Assembly: GCA_012064385.1 (NCBI GenBank)
Contig: QRDG01001729.1
Location: 490,391 to 554,390, forward strand
Length of the DNA stretch: 64,000 bases
DNA from: Puccinellia tenuiflora
Taxonomy: Eukaryota; Streptophyta; Magnoliopsida; Poales; Poaceae
Direction: 5' to 3'
This document shows positions 1 to 11,700 of the stretch, piece by piece; position 1 is the stretch's first letter; each line of letters starts with the position of its first letter. A program made the translations under genes and the position numbers. Under the pieces are notes generated by a model. It searched no databases. It worked only from the letters and a program-made list of their open reading frames with translations, and had not been told where the DNA came from.

Positions 1-1800
1 GCACATTTAGTTAGCACATCAACTCAAAACTCTGAATAGGTGATGTGCACTTAGTAAAACAATCAGCTGACCTTGGACAAAGAAGTTTAACTACCAGATT
101 AAATAGTATATTCTGAGCAGCAAAGTACAGTGTAAAAAAAACTGAAGAGCTACCGAAGAAAACAACGATACTACTAGTTTACTAAAGTTTGGCCCTTCGT
201 CAATAGCAAAGGACAGTATCAGACCATGATAGTAGATGCAATAATTTGGTTGCAATAGTTCATATTAGTGATAAAGTATTCTGGAGAGTAGAGACAAACC
301 ATAACTATTCTAGAGATACGAGACAAATGTCTGATCTCTATATCCTTTGTTCCTATAGGGAAGTCGAGGAGCTGTTCCCTCGCGCCTGATAGCATTCAAT
401 TGAGCAGAAGATGGGGGACGATGAATGGACGGCGAATACGAGCGGCTAAATGTATCGCATATCTCAGCATTGGTTTCAAGACACGGAGCTTCTCTTGTTA
501 ATCTTGGTAGAGGAATTGTGAAGGCATGCACATTTTGCTCACAGGACTGTAATAGGTTTATAGCAAATACAGTACAGAATCATAAGGTTGAGCATTATTT
601 TGCTTTGAGGATCCATCAGACACCACGAAATTCCAAAAGCAGTAAAATGCCACCAGGCTGCAGATATCCCTGTCGTGACACAGAATTTGCCACAAGACTG
701 ACGACTCCAAATTTAGCCTGGACAATATCACACCTCATTGTGACGTGGGGAAAGCCGAACTGTAGAAATCATAGAACTCATTCGAGAAGTGTGAAGGCCA
801 AGGCCAATGCTTCCCGCGAAAAGTCACCGGGGAATTGCATACTAGACAGGGGTTGGCAAAGCTAGAGCTTTACCCAGAAATTGACAACTCTGTCAAACCA
901 TGATATGAGAGTTGGTATCCACCCAACCTGTTCCCTATTCCTCGATTCCCTGTTCACTGTTAAGTTAATCATGAGTGATGTTGTTAGCACAAGAACAAAA
1001 TTCTATGATACTTAACTATGGATATCTCCTCACCTTTATTGTCTGTTCTAGTAGTGTAAGTGGGGCATTGTAACACCGCTTGGTCGTCTTTCGTCAGATA
1101 AGTTCAGGTGCGTGGGATTCAGTTAACTGTAGCACTTTAGAGGTTAAGCTTTATGTTTCTCTATTACATGGATCTTAAGAGTCGACGTTGGTACCTGAAT
1201 ATATACCTGATCGGACCTTCCACGACGGAGCAGTTCTTGTGACTTCGCTGGAGAATAAAGGTTCGCCACTTTGTTTGATTTATGATACAGTCGAAGGTAG
1301 AGGTTGTGCCGTACTAGTTCAGGAGCATGGCTAGTAGGAACATAAATGGTCAAAGATGGCCTTTTGGTCCCTGGAAAGCTTTCCAGGACAAGCTACAAGA
1401 GCAAGACGTATCTTCTCGTCTCTGATAATAGAGAGAGAAATTGCTCAGGTACAACCGTTCCTGTTGACATAGGCAACAATATTCCATAAACCCTCATAGC
1501 ACATCAAAGCTAGCTGTAAGCCTGTAACACAAGCTATACCACAAACCCTGATAGCACATGACATGATGATGCAGATAACAAATTTTAGAAAAATTAAAGA
1601 TCTTGCATCCATTCATCACCTTCAGACAAACAAGTCAAAACAACCAAACAAATCCCGCGGGATGGTTTTATACATATGTTATTTGGTGAACTCGATATTG
1701 TTGCCATAGCTTTATTTGAGCGCTTAACAGGAAGAGCCTGCTAGTGCTAGCTAGCTCCCAAGCATCATTCAGTATTTCAAACTATACATGCTCTTTAGGA
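1..1800. other. Intergenic sequence, no gene recognised
   Basis: AT-rich unique-looking sequence. Open frames at 425-865 (plus) and 1144-1353 (minus) have no recognisable motif or codon pattern and are probably chance. A perfect 16-base palindrome (CTGGAAAGCTTTCCAG) lies at 1371-1386. The phrase 'ccataaaccctcatagcacat' recurs in a similar form about 60 bases apart near 1485-1560. The stretch lies downstream of the minus-strand B3 gene, so part may be its 3' untranslated region or 3' flank; no clear plant poly(A) signal could be tied to it. Confidence 0.4.
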
Positions 1801-1808
1801 ATGCCATG

Positions 1809-3408
1809 GACCTCCATCGACACTAACCTCCATGGTAATCTCCTCCTCATTCAACGCTCGAATATGCACATATCTCCGGTCCGCACTCCGCTGCCACGCC
1901 CGAACTCGCCTCAATCTTAGTAATAAACCACCTGTCTTTCTTGCCTTTCCAACATACCATCTTGGTTGACCATTTCTTCCCCATCGACCAAAAAATCACC
2001 GTTCGTTCTTTGCTTGGAAGATGTACAGATTCAACGTACTTTGTACTAAATTCCTGGTATTTTGCAGATATAAAAATAAGTTTAATCTTTCTAACACAAA
2101 TTGAAGACCTAAAAAGAGTTGAGCTTACAATTTGCTTCTGCCAAAGGCCACCCTTCATAACTACTACGGAAATGTCATATTTGGGTTTGATAGCTAGCCT
2201 TATCTCATCAACCATCTTCTGTTGCGATGTAGTTAGAATGTGGTGATATCGTAAGATGATACCACCCTGCTCAGAAGGATCATGAACGTTTTCCTCACCA
2301 TCTAGGAATTCAGAACGAACACCATGAATTTTGATTTCCAATGAACCATTTCCTCTTGCAGATAACTTCAAATCATTAGAAATGTTTTAAAACATCTCAT
2401 GCAACAAGAGACAGCTCATGATGGAAGAATGGAAATTTACCAAAAGAGCGCTAGGTGCAAGAATATCGCGTGGTCCCATAACAACAACAAATACAACAGT
2501 TTCAATTTCAGGTTGAATTTACCGGATTCGGTCAGTGACTCTCTCGCAGTTTGCTCCAGTCAGAGGACTCATAAGAATAAGCTCATATTCAGTTTCTGTT
2601 GGCTTCACAGAATTGTATCCTCCTGTATAAAATTCCACGAGAAATTAGAAAACTTATTGATTTATGGTCTGTATAAGTAGAAATTATACTTTAAGGTATG
2701 ATGAATTTGTCTAATGAAGACGATGTCACAGTTGTATTCGCGGTATTTCTGCAATGGACTAAAGACACACTTTCACAGCAACAAATAGCAAATTTTCTAT
2801 CTCCTCATAATCGCATAGTGCTATCAACGGAGCTCTTTAAAATACGAAAATAAATGACACTGATTTTTCTTCAACTTTACCTTGGTTTGAGCCAATTTCA
2901 GTTCCTCGAAGAGGGGAATTATCAATGCCTGAATTCACAGTCCCTGGGTTTCCTAGCTTAGTTGACGGGCAAAGTACATCGATTCCCTCCTTTGGATCTT
3001 CAGATGTATTGTCTTGTGCGTCTGAAAAATCATTTAAGTAAGGGCATCTGAAAACAATCCGACTCCACCTCGTCATCTTCAGATGTATTGTCTTGTGCTG
3101 AAAAGGAGTTTAATGAGTTATTCAGCGAAACAGCGGAAAAGGGTAACTAATAATATGATGCAGATTGGCTCTACGAGTTAACCTGACAATTCGTCAAACG
3201 AAGAAGATCCTGCTGCCCTCTTCCTTTTTTTTCCACTAGGTGTCGTCCAGGAACTTTTTTGTGCGCCTTCGCCTGATCCTTCAATTCCAGTTCCAACGCT
3301 GACTTCCACACAGCGACAGCATACACAACGCTTATATGTTCCCTTGCAGATCTCGTAAGAATCGTCCATCTCCAAAATTTGTCTAGAACGGATCATATAA
3401 CCATGCAT
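1809..3408 (-). pseudogene. REM-like B3-domain gene with frameshifted last exon
   Basis: B3/REM proteins are nuclear plant DNA-binding regulators. Five GT-AG exons can be read on the minus strand: 3408-3183, 3021-2881, 2622-2523, 2354-2129 and 2053 to about 1809; the first four join in consistent phase. Exon 1 has a Cys-rich piece (KRCVCCRCVE) and a basic, NLS-like KKRKR. Exon 4 reads TTSQQKMVDEIRLAI then ISVVVMK, the usual lead-in to a C-terminal REM B3 domain. Exon 5 has the B3 body (EFSTKYVESVHLPSKERTVI, GKKWSTKM, RWFITK). After RWFITKIEA the frame breaks: the expected end (EFGRGSGVRTGDMCIFER) is one frame away, and the following LNEEEITMEV is in a third frame. Each break fits a 1-base deletion. 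No N-terminal B3 domain was found upstream, where a MULE and a Copia element now sit. Probably a pseudogene or truncated gene; assembly errors in exon 5 are possible. Confidence 0.6.
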
Positions 3409-3546
3409 GTAAGCTCAAGCAAAAACGAAGACAAATATTAGGAGAAAGTTGTGATTGAGCAGAGCAGTAGGTCCCTCCACTTGATATATAGCGAAAGGCG
3501 GTTGGGAACTGAACAACAGCAAGAGGTTTTTGAACCAAATTATTAT

Positions 3547-5061
3547 GGGACCGTCTAGGGATCAGGCGACTGAGAACTAACTAGTTCTCAGTCGATTCCC
3601 TGTAGCCTGTAGCGATATGTTCCATCGTTCATTTGTATTGAGGCATGAAACTTGTACGCGTTCTAATGGCCCATGGGCCTTTCTTTCTGGCTAAATAGAT
3701 GTAGTTCTTTTTATAATTAATTATGACAACTCACTGAATAATCGTTCAATAAATACTTGGAGAATTTGTGTGTCTCTCTGAAGATTTTCTTTAAAATAGT
3801 AAAAAGCAAAATATTTTTTTCATGTTATTTTAGTCATGGATATATAATTTTTATCACATTTATATTCATCGTATGAAAATGAAATATTAGTTGCAACCCA
3901 CTTGCAACTCAAATTTTTTCAATTGCAACCCACTCGCAATAGGAAAAATATCAGTTGCAACCTACTTGAAACTCAAAAATTCTCAGTTGCAACTCACTTG
4001 CAATAGGAAAATGTCAGTTGCAGCGCACTTCCAACTAAAAAAATCTCAGTTGCAACCCACTTGCAATTGGAAAAAAATCCACTTGCACATCGAGTTTATT
4101 TTCAGTTGTAACTGAAAATAAACTCAGATGCAGCCCACTTGCAACTAGAAATAAACTTAGTTGCAACCCATTTGCAACTGGAAATAAACGCAGTTGCAAC
4201 AAATTGCAAATGGACAAAAAAATTCAGTTACAACCCACTTGCAACTGGACAAACACTCAGTTGCAACCGACTTGCAACTATAAAATCTCAGTTGTAGCAA
4301 GAACTCCTCACTAGAACTATTAAAGATAACTGAAAAATGTTAGTTGCAACATAAAATAATTGGATAAAACTTAGTTACAACCCACTTGCAACTATAAAAA
4401 GAAGTTACAACCCACTTGTAACTGGAAAAAATCAGTTACAGCCCACATACAACTGGACAAGAAGTCAGTTGTAACCAACTTGTAATTAGAAAATCTCAGT
4501 TGCAACGCACTACAACTAGACAAAAGCGCAGTTACAAGTTGGCTGCAACTGTAAAAGAACCCTTGCAACTGGAAAAAAACTTAGTTGCAATCCACTTGTA
4601 ACTGGACAAAAACATTCAGTTACAATTCACTTGCAACCGGATAAAAAATATGCTGCGGCCGACTTATAGCTAAAAAAATCTCAAAAGTTACCTCCCTCGC
4701 ATCTGCTGTCTCAAATGACCAGCTAACCTACCGAGAGAGGAATGGACATCCACACGCTAGCAGGTGAGAAAAAAAGTTCAAAGCACTTAAAAACGAAAAA
4801 GAAAAGGAGAAAAAGAGATGACAGGCCCATCAGCCAACACCTTAACCCGCACCAAGAAAAGGCCCATAAACTCATCACCTAAACGGGCCAGTGGGACGTT
4901 CACGCCTACGCATCGCAGCCGAATTCTCCATCGAACAGAGCGCTCGCGACGCACGCTAGCTGGAAATAACCCAGAACACGAATCTTGGAATACCATATCA
5001 ACAGTTAGAAACGTGACTGAGAATTAGTGAGTTCTCAGGCGCCTGAGAACTAGCAATTCCG
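3547..5061. mobile_element. Non-autonomous Mutator-like element (MULE)
   Basis: The element is flanked by an exact 9-base repeat AATTATTAT at 3538-3546 and 5062-5070, the target-duplication length typical of Mutator elements. The ends are imperfect terminal inverted repeats: the left end holds AGGCGACTGAGAACTAACTA, and the reverse complement of the right end holds AGGCGCCTGAGAACTCACTA. Each end is itself internally palindromic (GAGAACT...AGTTCTC). A weaker match deeper in (GGGCCTTTCTTTCTGG near 3676 against the inverted GGCCCATAAACTC region near 4860) suggests the inverted repeats once exceeded 100 bases. No transposase-like ORF is present. The interior is mostly a tandem array. It must have been moved by a transposase encoded elsewhere. 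Confidence 0.85.
3885..4680. repeat. Minisatellite of GTTGCAA hairpin units inside the MULE
   Basis: About 20 diverged copies of a roughly 33-38 base unit with core CAGTTGCAACCCACTTGCAAC followed by an A-rich spacer (GGAAAAAAA). In the core, GTTGCAA and TTGCAAC are reverse complements separated by CCCAC, so each unit can form a small hairpin with a 7-base stem and 5-base loop. Divergence between units rises toward the right. Frames that cross the array (for example 3891-4115) are by-products of the repetition. Confidence 0.9.
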
Positions 5062-5262
5062 AATTATTATATAAAGAGAAATAGTATTTGTGTCAGGATT
5101 TAGGCTGAGAGGAGGAAGGGAATTTCTGACTTTTAATGAAAGGGAACAAAGCCGAACCTGCGGCACGTCTTGGGCTTGAGTGGATGTCTGCAGTCGTCTG
5201 CTGAAGCACCTGCCGAGTGCCGAGAGATGGAGGAGAGGGGGCGAAGAACTTAGGGTGGGGAA

Positions 5263-5609
5263 TGTTATTTTATTGTGTCCCAAATCCCACGTACCTGTTG
5301 TAATATAGATGGAGTCCTACCGGATTACGGTGTTTGACTACAACTCTGTTTCGTGTCCACCAAGAAAGAGAGTTGTTTGCCCCACTATATATAGGTCCAG
5401 GTAGTCATAGATTAGAGAGAAAGCGAGAAAGAGGTAGAGCCTCGTTGATAGCACATAGAGGGTTTGTCCTCTCGTGTATGTAATACTCCTCCCAATTATA
5501 GGGAGACGTCTTCGTGCGTGCCGTGGTTTTTCCCCGCAAGGGTTTTCCACGTAAAAATTTGTGTTCTTGTTCTTTGTTGATCTACTTTTCGCTGCGCTAT
5601 TTTACAACA
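5263..5609 (+). repeat. Copia 5' LTR
   Basis: 347 bases, TG...CA ends, with a TATA-like TATATATAGG near 5385-5394. That box is probably the element promoter, with U5 running to the PBS. Confidence 0.9.
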
Positions 5610-5611
5610 AG

Positions 5612-5623
5612 TGGTATCAGAGC
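5612..5623 (+). other. Copia primer-binding site (tRNA-iMet type)
   Basis: TGGTATCAGAGC two bases after the 5' LTR. This is the standard complement to the 3' end of plant initiator tRNA-Met, used to prime minus-strand cDNA. Confidence 0.9.
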
Positions 5624-6225
5624 TCAAGCATCAAGATCCGCTGTCCCGAGAGACTTCCCGCTGCGCTCCCGGGACAGCATCGCACAATTCATCTTTGTCG
5701 GATCAACAGCCACAATCTTGCGGTTTCATGCAGCTTCACCGAGGTATTCCGTGAGATCCAATTTTTAGATCAGATCTGAGTCACAGTTTTCGTCGGTATC
5801 TCGTGCGCCGCTTTTTGACGATTCACCGAATCGTTGTTTTACGCTGCGTTGATTTCGGAGACAGTATCTGCGACGGTAGCAATCCATCGCGTTTCAAATC
5901 GCCGAGTAATTTATTCGGCGTTGTCATCTCCGATTGATTTGAAAGAAGCAGCAGGTTGTATGGATCACCGACCCGTAGAGTACCAGATCGATCAGTATAC
6001 GTGGATCAAGTCCTGAGGCGAGCATTGAAGACGTTTGTGCTGCACCACTGCAGCTCTCACGTGAAGACTAGTCAATTGCAAATTGATTTTTCATCTCCTA
6101 TTGCTACATCCACCCAAGACAAGTACCATGTTCTATTTACCTCAGTTGTTTGTTCCGCAAATTTAATTCTGTAAGGAATATGTTTGGCTTGTACTACTTG
6201 TGTACGGATTTATCTACTCATGGTT

Positions 6226-6342
6226 ATGAAGTATGATCTACCGTTGCTGGGCCGTGACACAAGGTTTTCCCTATGGCAATTCAAGATGCGGACATTGTTG
6301 GCGCAAGCCGTTTATGAGGATATACTACGGTTAGTTTTCTGT
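6226..6342 (+). pseudogene. Copia gag remnant
   Basis: An ATG-initiated frame of 38 codons contains DTRFSLWQFKMRTLLAQ, the conserved start of Copia gag proteins (the LDGxNFxxWxxxM-type region). It then reads into a stop at about 6340. Nothing resembling the rest of gag, the zinc knuckle or pol follows before the 3' LTR. It may be the only translated part of a non-autonomous element or simply decay. Confidence 0.7.
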
Positions 6343-7226
6343 TGAAGGTGGATTTTTTGGATTATAGTCTGTTGGAAGATATATTGTTGTAGTTATATGA
6401 TGAACACAGTTATCAGAAGAAAAAAAAAGGATTATGGAGGAGGTTATTGTTAAGCCTGTTGGTAGCCAGCATGTACTTTTGCTCTCCAAAGTTTTGCTGT
6501 TATGCATGTGAAGGTTTTGTTTGTGATGGGGATCAGCTGAAGTATAAAAAGGAGATTTGTTTCAGCTAGATACTACAACATGAGTACTGATTAGGTTCAG
6601 TGCAATTGAGTTGTCTTTGCTCTTTTAAGAGGGGTCTATTGCAGAGTTTTAAGCTCCGTTGCAGTTCAGTAGGTTCCTTCATCCGATAGTTGTTCTATAT
6701 GGAAAGCTTTTGACCATGTCATGGATTTTTTATTGACCGTCGGCAGTTTTGGGTGTACGATATGTCGTCCACACCAAATGCTCTTGCACAAGTATTGTTT
6801 GCCAAGGTTTGTGCTCTTGGTTTTGTAGCACGTTCAGTTTCCATGATATGAGTTCTTCACAATGTTGAGTGCACCAAGATGTTGCACTATGAGCTATGCG
6901 CAAGATGTTGCACTATGAGCTATGCGCTCGTTCAGGCACCACAAGAGATATGTTGACTTATGTCATTTGATGATTGAGTAGTTTCGGTTTTTGAGGTCAG
7001 TGACACAGACTCAGACTTTTGTTGGGAAGACCCAAGCTTCGTATGTCTGCTTTGTTGACAGCTGTGTTGTTTACTGTACGACCTACCGATTGATTTGCTC
7101 AATGTGACTTCGTGATAAGTTAATACGTCCATAGGACGTTTGAAGACAAGGATTACTTGTGATGACTTTAATTGAGGAGTTGATGCTAGCTATGACTATT
7201 GTAAGTGATTTCGGTACAAGGTGGAG

Positions 7227-7565
7227 TGTTATTTTATTGTATCCCGAATCACACGTACCTGTTGTAATATAGATGGAGTCCTACCGGACTACGGCGTTTG
7301 ACTACAACTCTGTTTCGTGTCCACCAAGAAAGAGAGTTGTTTGCCCTACTATATATAGGTCCAGGTAGTCATAGATTAGAGAGAAATAGGTAGAGCCTCA
7401 TTGATAGCACGTAGAGGTTTTGTCCTCTCGTGTATATAATACTCCTCCCAATTATAGTGAGACGCCTTCGTGCGTGCCGTGGTTTTTCCCCGCAAGGGTT
7501 TTCCACGTAAAAATTGGTGTTCTTGTTCTTTGTTAATCTACTTTTCGTTGCGCTATTTTATAACA
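7227..7565 (+). repeat. Copia 3' LTR
   Basis: 339 bases, nearly identical to the 5' copy. It is preceded by a purine-rich stretch (AAGGTGGAG, 7218-7226) that serves as the polypurine tract. Confidence 0.9.
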
Positions 7566-7570
7566 GGGAA

Positions 7571-8104
7571 GAAACCAAGGAAGGAGGGTGTATATGAAGG
7601 AGGGCGAGGGGAACGAAGAGCATCAGCGTAAGTTCGAACACCAAGATTCAAAAATTTCGATCTTCTTGGCGTATGCAGGGAAAGCCGCTGCAGAGCCACG
7701 ACCATTGCTACCGCCCTCGAGAGAGCCAATGGCGAGCGGTAGTTGAGGAGACGTCGAGACCGGGAAGGTTGTCATTACCTAATGTGCCGTTAATTCAGGG
7801 CTGCAATCCCATCATTTGCTCTCCATCCAGGAGGTGAGTACGCAAACACAATTTCCTGAAGTGATTACGGACGTGGCCGTTGAATGACGAAAAAAATCGG
7901 CTATCGATCAATCGAGAATCCACGCATCTGCCGCTCACTAAGCGTTAATTAGGCAACGAGAAGTTGGAACTACACTGTACCGTTGTGAACGGCCAGCCAG
8001 CGGCGCGCAGGTCGCTCTTCATCTTATACATCATATAGCAAGACCTCGCCGTCATGCCGCCGGCCAAGCAAACTGTCGTATAACCCTAATAAAAAGACCA
8101 GTAA
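7571..8104. other. Spacer between Copia element and MITE
   Basis: Continuous with 5071-5257 before the Copia insertion. Purine-rich at the left (GGAAGGAGGG). No ORF with recognisable content and no RNA gene seen. Confidence 0.4.
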
Positions 8105-8500
8105 GGGCTTCTTTGGATTGTAGGATTTTCATAACGCAGGAATAGGAAAAACGTATGATTGAGATGTCATGTGAAGTGGATTCCTCTAGGATTCTGAAAC
8201 GCAGGAATTTTACTGCACGTGTCTTTGGATGGTGCACATGAATTGAACATAGGAATTTTGAAATATTGATGAGGGGGAGGAGAAAGAGATAGAGTGAAAC
8301 TGCATTAGACTTTGCGTAGGAAAATTAAAATGAGGTTTGAGCTCATGTTGAGAATCCTATGGAATTGGGGCCATAGGAATGGATTCCAAAGGAATTTGAC
8401 GACACCAATCCTATGATCCAAAGGGCTTCCATAGGAAAAGTTCCATAGGATTCAAACCCTCCAAAAATTCCTACAAAAATTCTACAATCCAAAGAGACCC
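8105..8500. mobile_element. Harbinger/Tourist-like MITE
   Basis: Terminal inverted repeats: the left end GGGCTTCTTTGGATTGTAGG pairs with the right end CTACAATCCAAAGAGACCC with one or two mismatches. The flanks TAA (8102-8104) and TAT (8501-8503) resemble the 3-base TWA target of PIF/Harbinger elements, with one mismatch. The interior is AT-rich with scattered short inverted copies of CCTATGGAA/TTCCATAGG. Non-coding. Confidence 0.75.
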
Positions 8501-8754
8501 TATGATGTAGCCCAACCCACGTCCATCACCATGTCATGTGCTTCAACATACGCCAAGCCACCAAGGACTTCAAAAGGCGGCAGGGAACTCCATGGACTCC
8601 AACCATCCAAGGTCTGCGCGTGGAAAAGGAGGAGAAAACGTCTAGAGGAAGAAGGAGGCGAAGACAGGTCGGCCGGCCTCCAGACCGGCCTAGGCCGGCC
8701 CCCAGGCCGGCCACCCTTCAGAGCCAGCCGGCCCAGGCCCATCCCCAGGCCGGC
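8501..8754. other. Spacer ending in a GGCCGG-rich block
   Basis: No gene. Positions 8660-8754 are dense in GGCCGG/CCGGCC palindromes, like the block inside the LTRs of neighbouring element A, but the flanking sequence does not otherwise match that LTR. Overlapping frames on both strands here are a by-product of high GC. Confidence 0.5.
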
Positions 8755-11700
8755 TGTAACAGCCCCAGCTTTGTACTGAACAATACGAATAAATTTTCCA
8801 TTTTTTGCATCCTTATTTGCATCATGGCATCCATTTGAAATTGCTAATTCTAACTATCCACTTATGCAAGCAACTAAAATGGGGAAGCCAACATTCTCCA
8901 ACTGCACACCAAATATAATTGTTTAACTTGTCAACCAATTTGTTCTTGGACTTCCAAATTGTTTAGGAAGTTCCAAGTTAACATTTTATAACCAATTCTC
9001 AAATTCTAAATACTACCAAATGAGAAATGAACTTGAGAATCCAAAATTGGTTTAATTTAATTCTATTTTTGAAACCAAGTTAATCTTTCCCAAAAATTCA
9101 AACTAAAATCATGGGGAGCTTTAATATTATTGTGAGAGCCTCCATGAATATTTTCATTATTTTTGGAAGTCCTTAAATACTCCAAATAGATATATTTTGG
9201 AAATTGTCAAAAATGACTATTTTAAAATCTGTGAACAAATGTTGTCCAAAACATTTTACTTTGGAACACCAAATTTTGTGGTGTTTCTAGATGATATTGA
9301 GAACCCACATAAATTTTTGCATATTTTTAGAAAATGTCTAACTGCCTCAAATAAATCAGTAAAGCTGCAGTTGGACCAAGTTGTAAATAAATTTTTAAAC
9401 AGTGGGGGGTTATTCGCAAAAACGCCTCCTTCTTCCTGTAGCGACCGGGCCGGCCGCTCCCGCGCGTCCCCGCCGCACCAGCGCCTGCAGCCATGCCGCC
9501 GCGCCATGCCTACCTGCCGCCGCGCCGCGTCGCGTCGCCAGGCCCCACTGCCGAGGGTGGTCAAGCACGCCCACGACGCCCTGCCCTACCCTTTCCTCTG
9601 CTCACCTGCCCCATCCCTCTCCCTCCCTCTCTCTCTCGGGGTGCGCCTCTGTGGCCGAGCCCAGCTCGTGTTCGTCATCGCATTATCGCCGATAGGAGCG
9701 CATCAGAGCAGATCGACGACCACCAAAGGGTGCACCTCACTCCACTCTCCGTCGTGGTCCAAGGAATCGAAGGGAGGCTTCGGGAATCGACACCGCCGCC
9801 CGTCCTCCTCCGACGACAGCCGCTACAAGTCGAGCACGTGCTCGTCGCCGTCCCCCATCTCCGGCCTCCCCGAGCCCAGGCGAGATGTCCAGACGCTCTG
9901 CCGCATCGTCCTCTACCACCCCGTCGAGCGAATCAAGCTGGGATGCTTCCGTTGGCGAGATCGAGCTCGCTTTCCTCCCACGTAGGCCGTCGCATGCTCA
10001 GCATGCCGCCGTCGTTCTCCCCCTCCTCCGCTCTCGCCACATGCACGCACGCAACGAGGGTACCTGCGCATTTCCCTAGACCTTCTCCCGCTTCCCCTCC
10101 CTCTCATCCTCGCCGTCGTCCACCGTCGGTCACCGCCGCCTCTACCGTCGCCGTTCCGGTCGTGCCGGCCGGGGAACCGGCCTGGGCCGGCCTTGGGGCC
10201 GGTTGGCTCCGACGCTAGCCCGGCCTAGCCCCGGTCTGGGCCGGTCACGAGGTCGACAGCCTCAGGCACAACCCCGGCCTGGTGCCCGGTCTGGGCCGGC
10301 CAGGAGGCCGGCCGCCTCAGACACAGGTCCGGCCTGTAGCCCGGCCTGGGCCGATGTGGAGGCCGGCCCAAACAGTAAAAACAGTTTTTGTTTAAAATAA
10401 AACAATTAATAACTATTTGCTTAAAAACAGCAAATAAAATATCAAATTGTTAAGAAAAACAATACCTTTTATTTGGTAACATTGCCATGCTCTTTTGAGT
10501 AAATATTTTTTCCTTTATTTAGGAAATCCCTAAATGGCTTTAATAATACCAAATTCGGGAAAATTCATAACTTGTTATTTTAATTAACCAAAAATTATGA
10601 ATAAAGTATCAAAATGATCAGTGCTTCAAATGTTATCAAATCATGGTAATATCAAATCATGATCACAGATATTTATTTGATGTTATTCATAAATTGATTA
10701 AAGGAATTAAATTCAATTAATTATTTAATTCACTATTTAATCATCGATAATTGGAAATTCACAAATGAGGTACCAAAATGATCGGAAGAACAAATTCTAC
10801 TTAAGTACGTCATATTCATGCATATTTAAGCCACTTGAGTAATTTAACAAATGTATGAACATTGTGGTCATTAAGTTAAATATGGGGTTGCTTCCAAATA
10901 ATTGCACTAATTATTTGGCTCTCCATTTAATTTTGCTATTTAAATTATATGATGATATCTTTGCATAATCTTGTCATGTTATCATGTGATTGTGCATTGC
11001 ACCTTGTCTTCGTGTGATTTATTTTGTTCTTCTATTCTTGCTTGGGTATCGATAGATTCCAGAGTCGAGGGTTCCCCTACCTACCCCGACGAGCAGTACT
11101 ACACGCCCCGGAAGCAAGGCAAGAGATAACCTAACCTTCTTGGCATCTAGCATCCTATTGTTTTATAAACTTATTTTATCTACCATAATATTGCATGCGA
11201 TTCCAATGTCACTTTGATCAAGTGTAGAGTATCCTATGAATGCATGTTTATCCCCTGAACCGTCACATGTTTCCCCTCCTATAAACCCTAGGTTTGATGT
11301 GTTGGCCGGAGACAAAGATATAATTGTTGTATCTATATGCTTAGCGATGCTTAACCATGCTTAGTTAAATGCTATATTGTCTGTTGATTTAATTCCATGA
11401 GGATGATGTTGATGGAATGTCGGACATGGAGGTTACTTGTGGTTCCTTAATTAAAATGCTAAAAAGGCTTGGATGAGTTGCCATCGGGGATGGTGGGTTG
11501 TCTCATTCTTGACCCTAGGTGCGAGTTCTTGTCTCTAGACTCAAGATCGAGCGTGCTGCCATTGGTGGGGGTATGGGCTCCTTACTGACCAAATAATTTG
11601 TGAGGGGCTTGTCAAGGGTCCTCTAGTTTGCTATTTCCATTTGCGCGTGAGTTGTGTGGGTGGAAAAGAAATGATGAGGACGGTGGTGTTTAGGATGTGG

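Larger units (their letters stand above)
5263..7565 (+). mobile_element. Copia-type LTR retrotransposon, non-autonomous
   Basis: A complete insertion. The 5-base target duplication GGGAA stands at 5258-5262 and 7566-7570. Two near-identical LTRs (5263-5609 and 7227-7565) begin TGTTATTTTATTG and end with ACA. The 3' LTR lacks about 8 bases present in the 5' copy. A primer-binding site matching initiator tRNA-Met follows the 5' LTR. The interior is only about 1.6 kb and holds a short gag remnant with no protease, integrase or RT, so the element depends on an autonomous relative. High LTR identity points to a fairly recent insertion. Confidence 0.92.

Noticed and set aside
425..865. 146-codon plus-strand ORF
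   Set aside because: No motif, unusual composition, and a divergent overlapping frame; considered chance.
3885..4680. Possible CRISPR-like array
   Set aside because: Units are contiguous minisatellite copies without unique spacers, inside a plant MULE.
9197..10218. Open frames of up to 262 codons on both strands in the element A 5' LTR (and 16258-17046 in the 3' LTR)
   Set aside because: GC-rich low-complexity LTR sequence open in several frames at once; the protein sequence differs between the two LTR copies and has no known motif.
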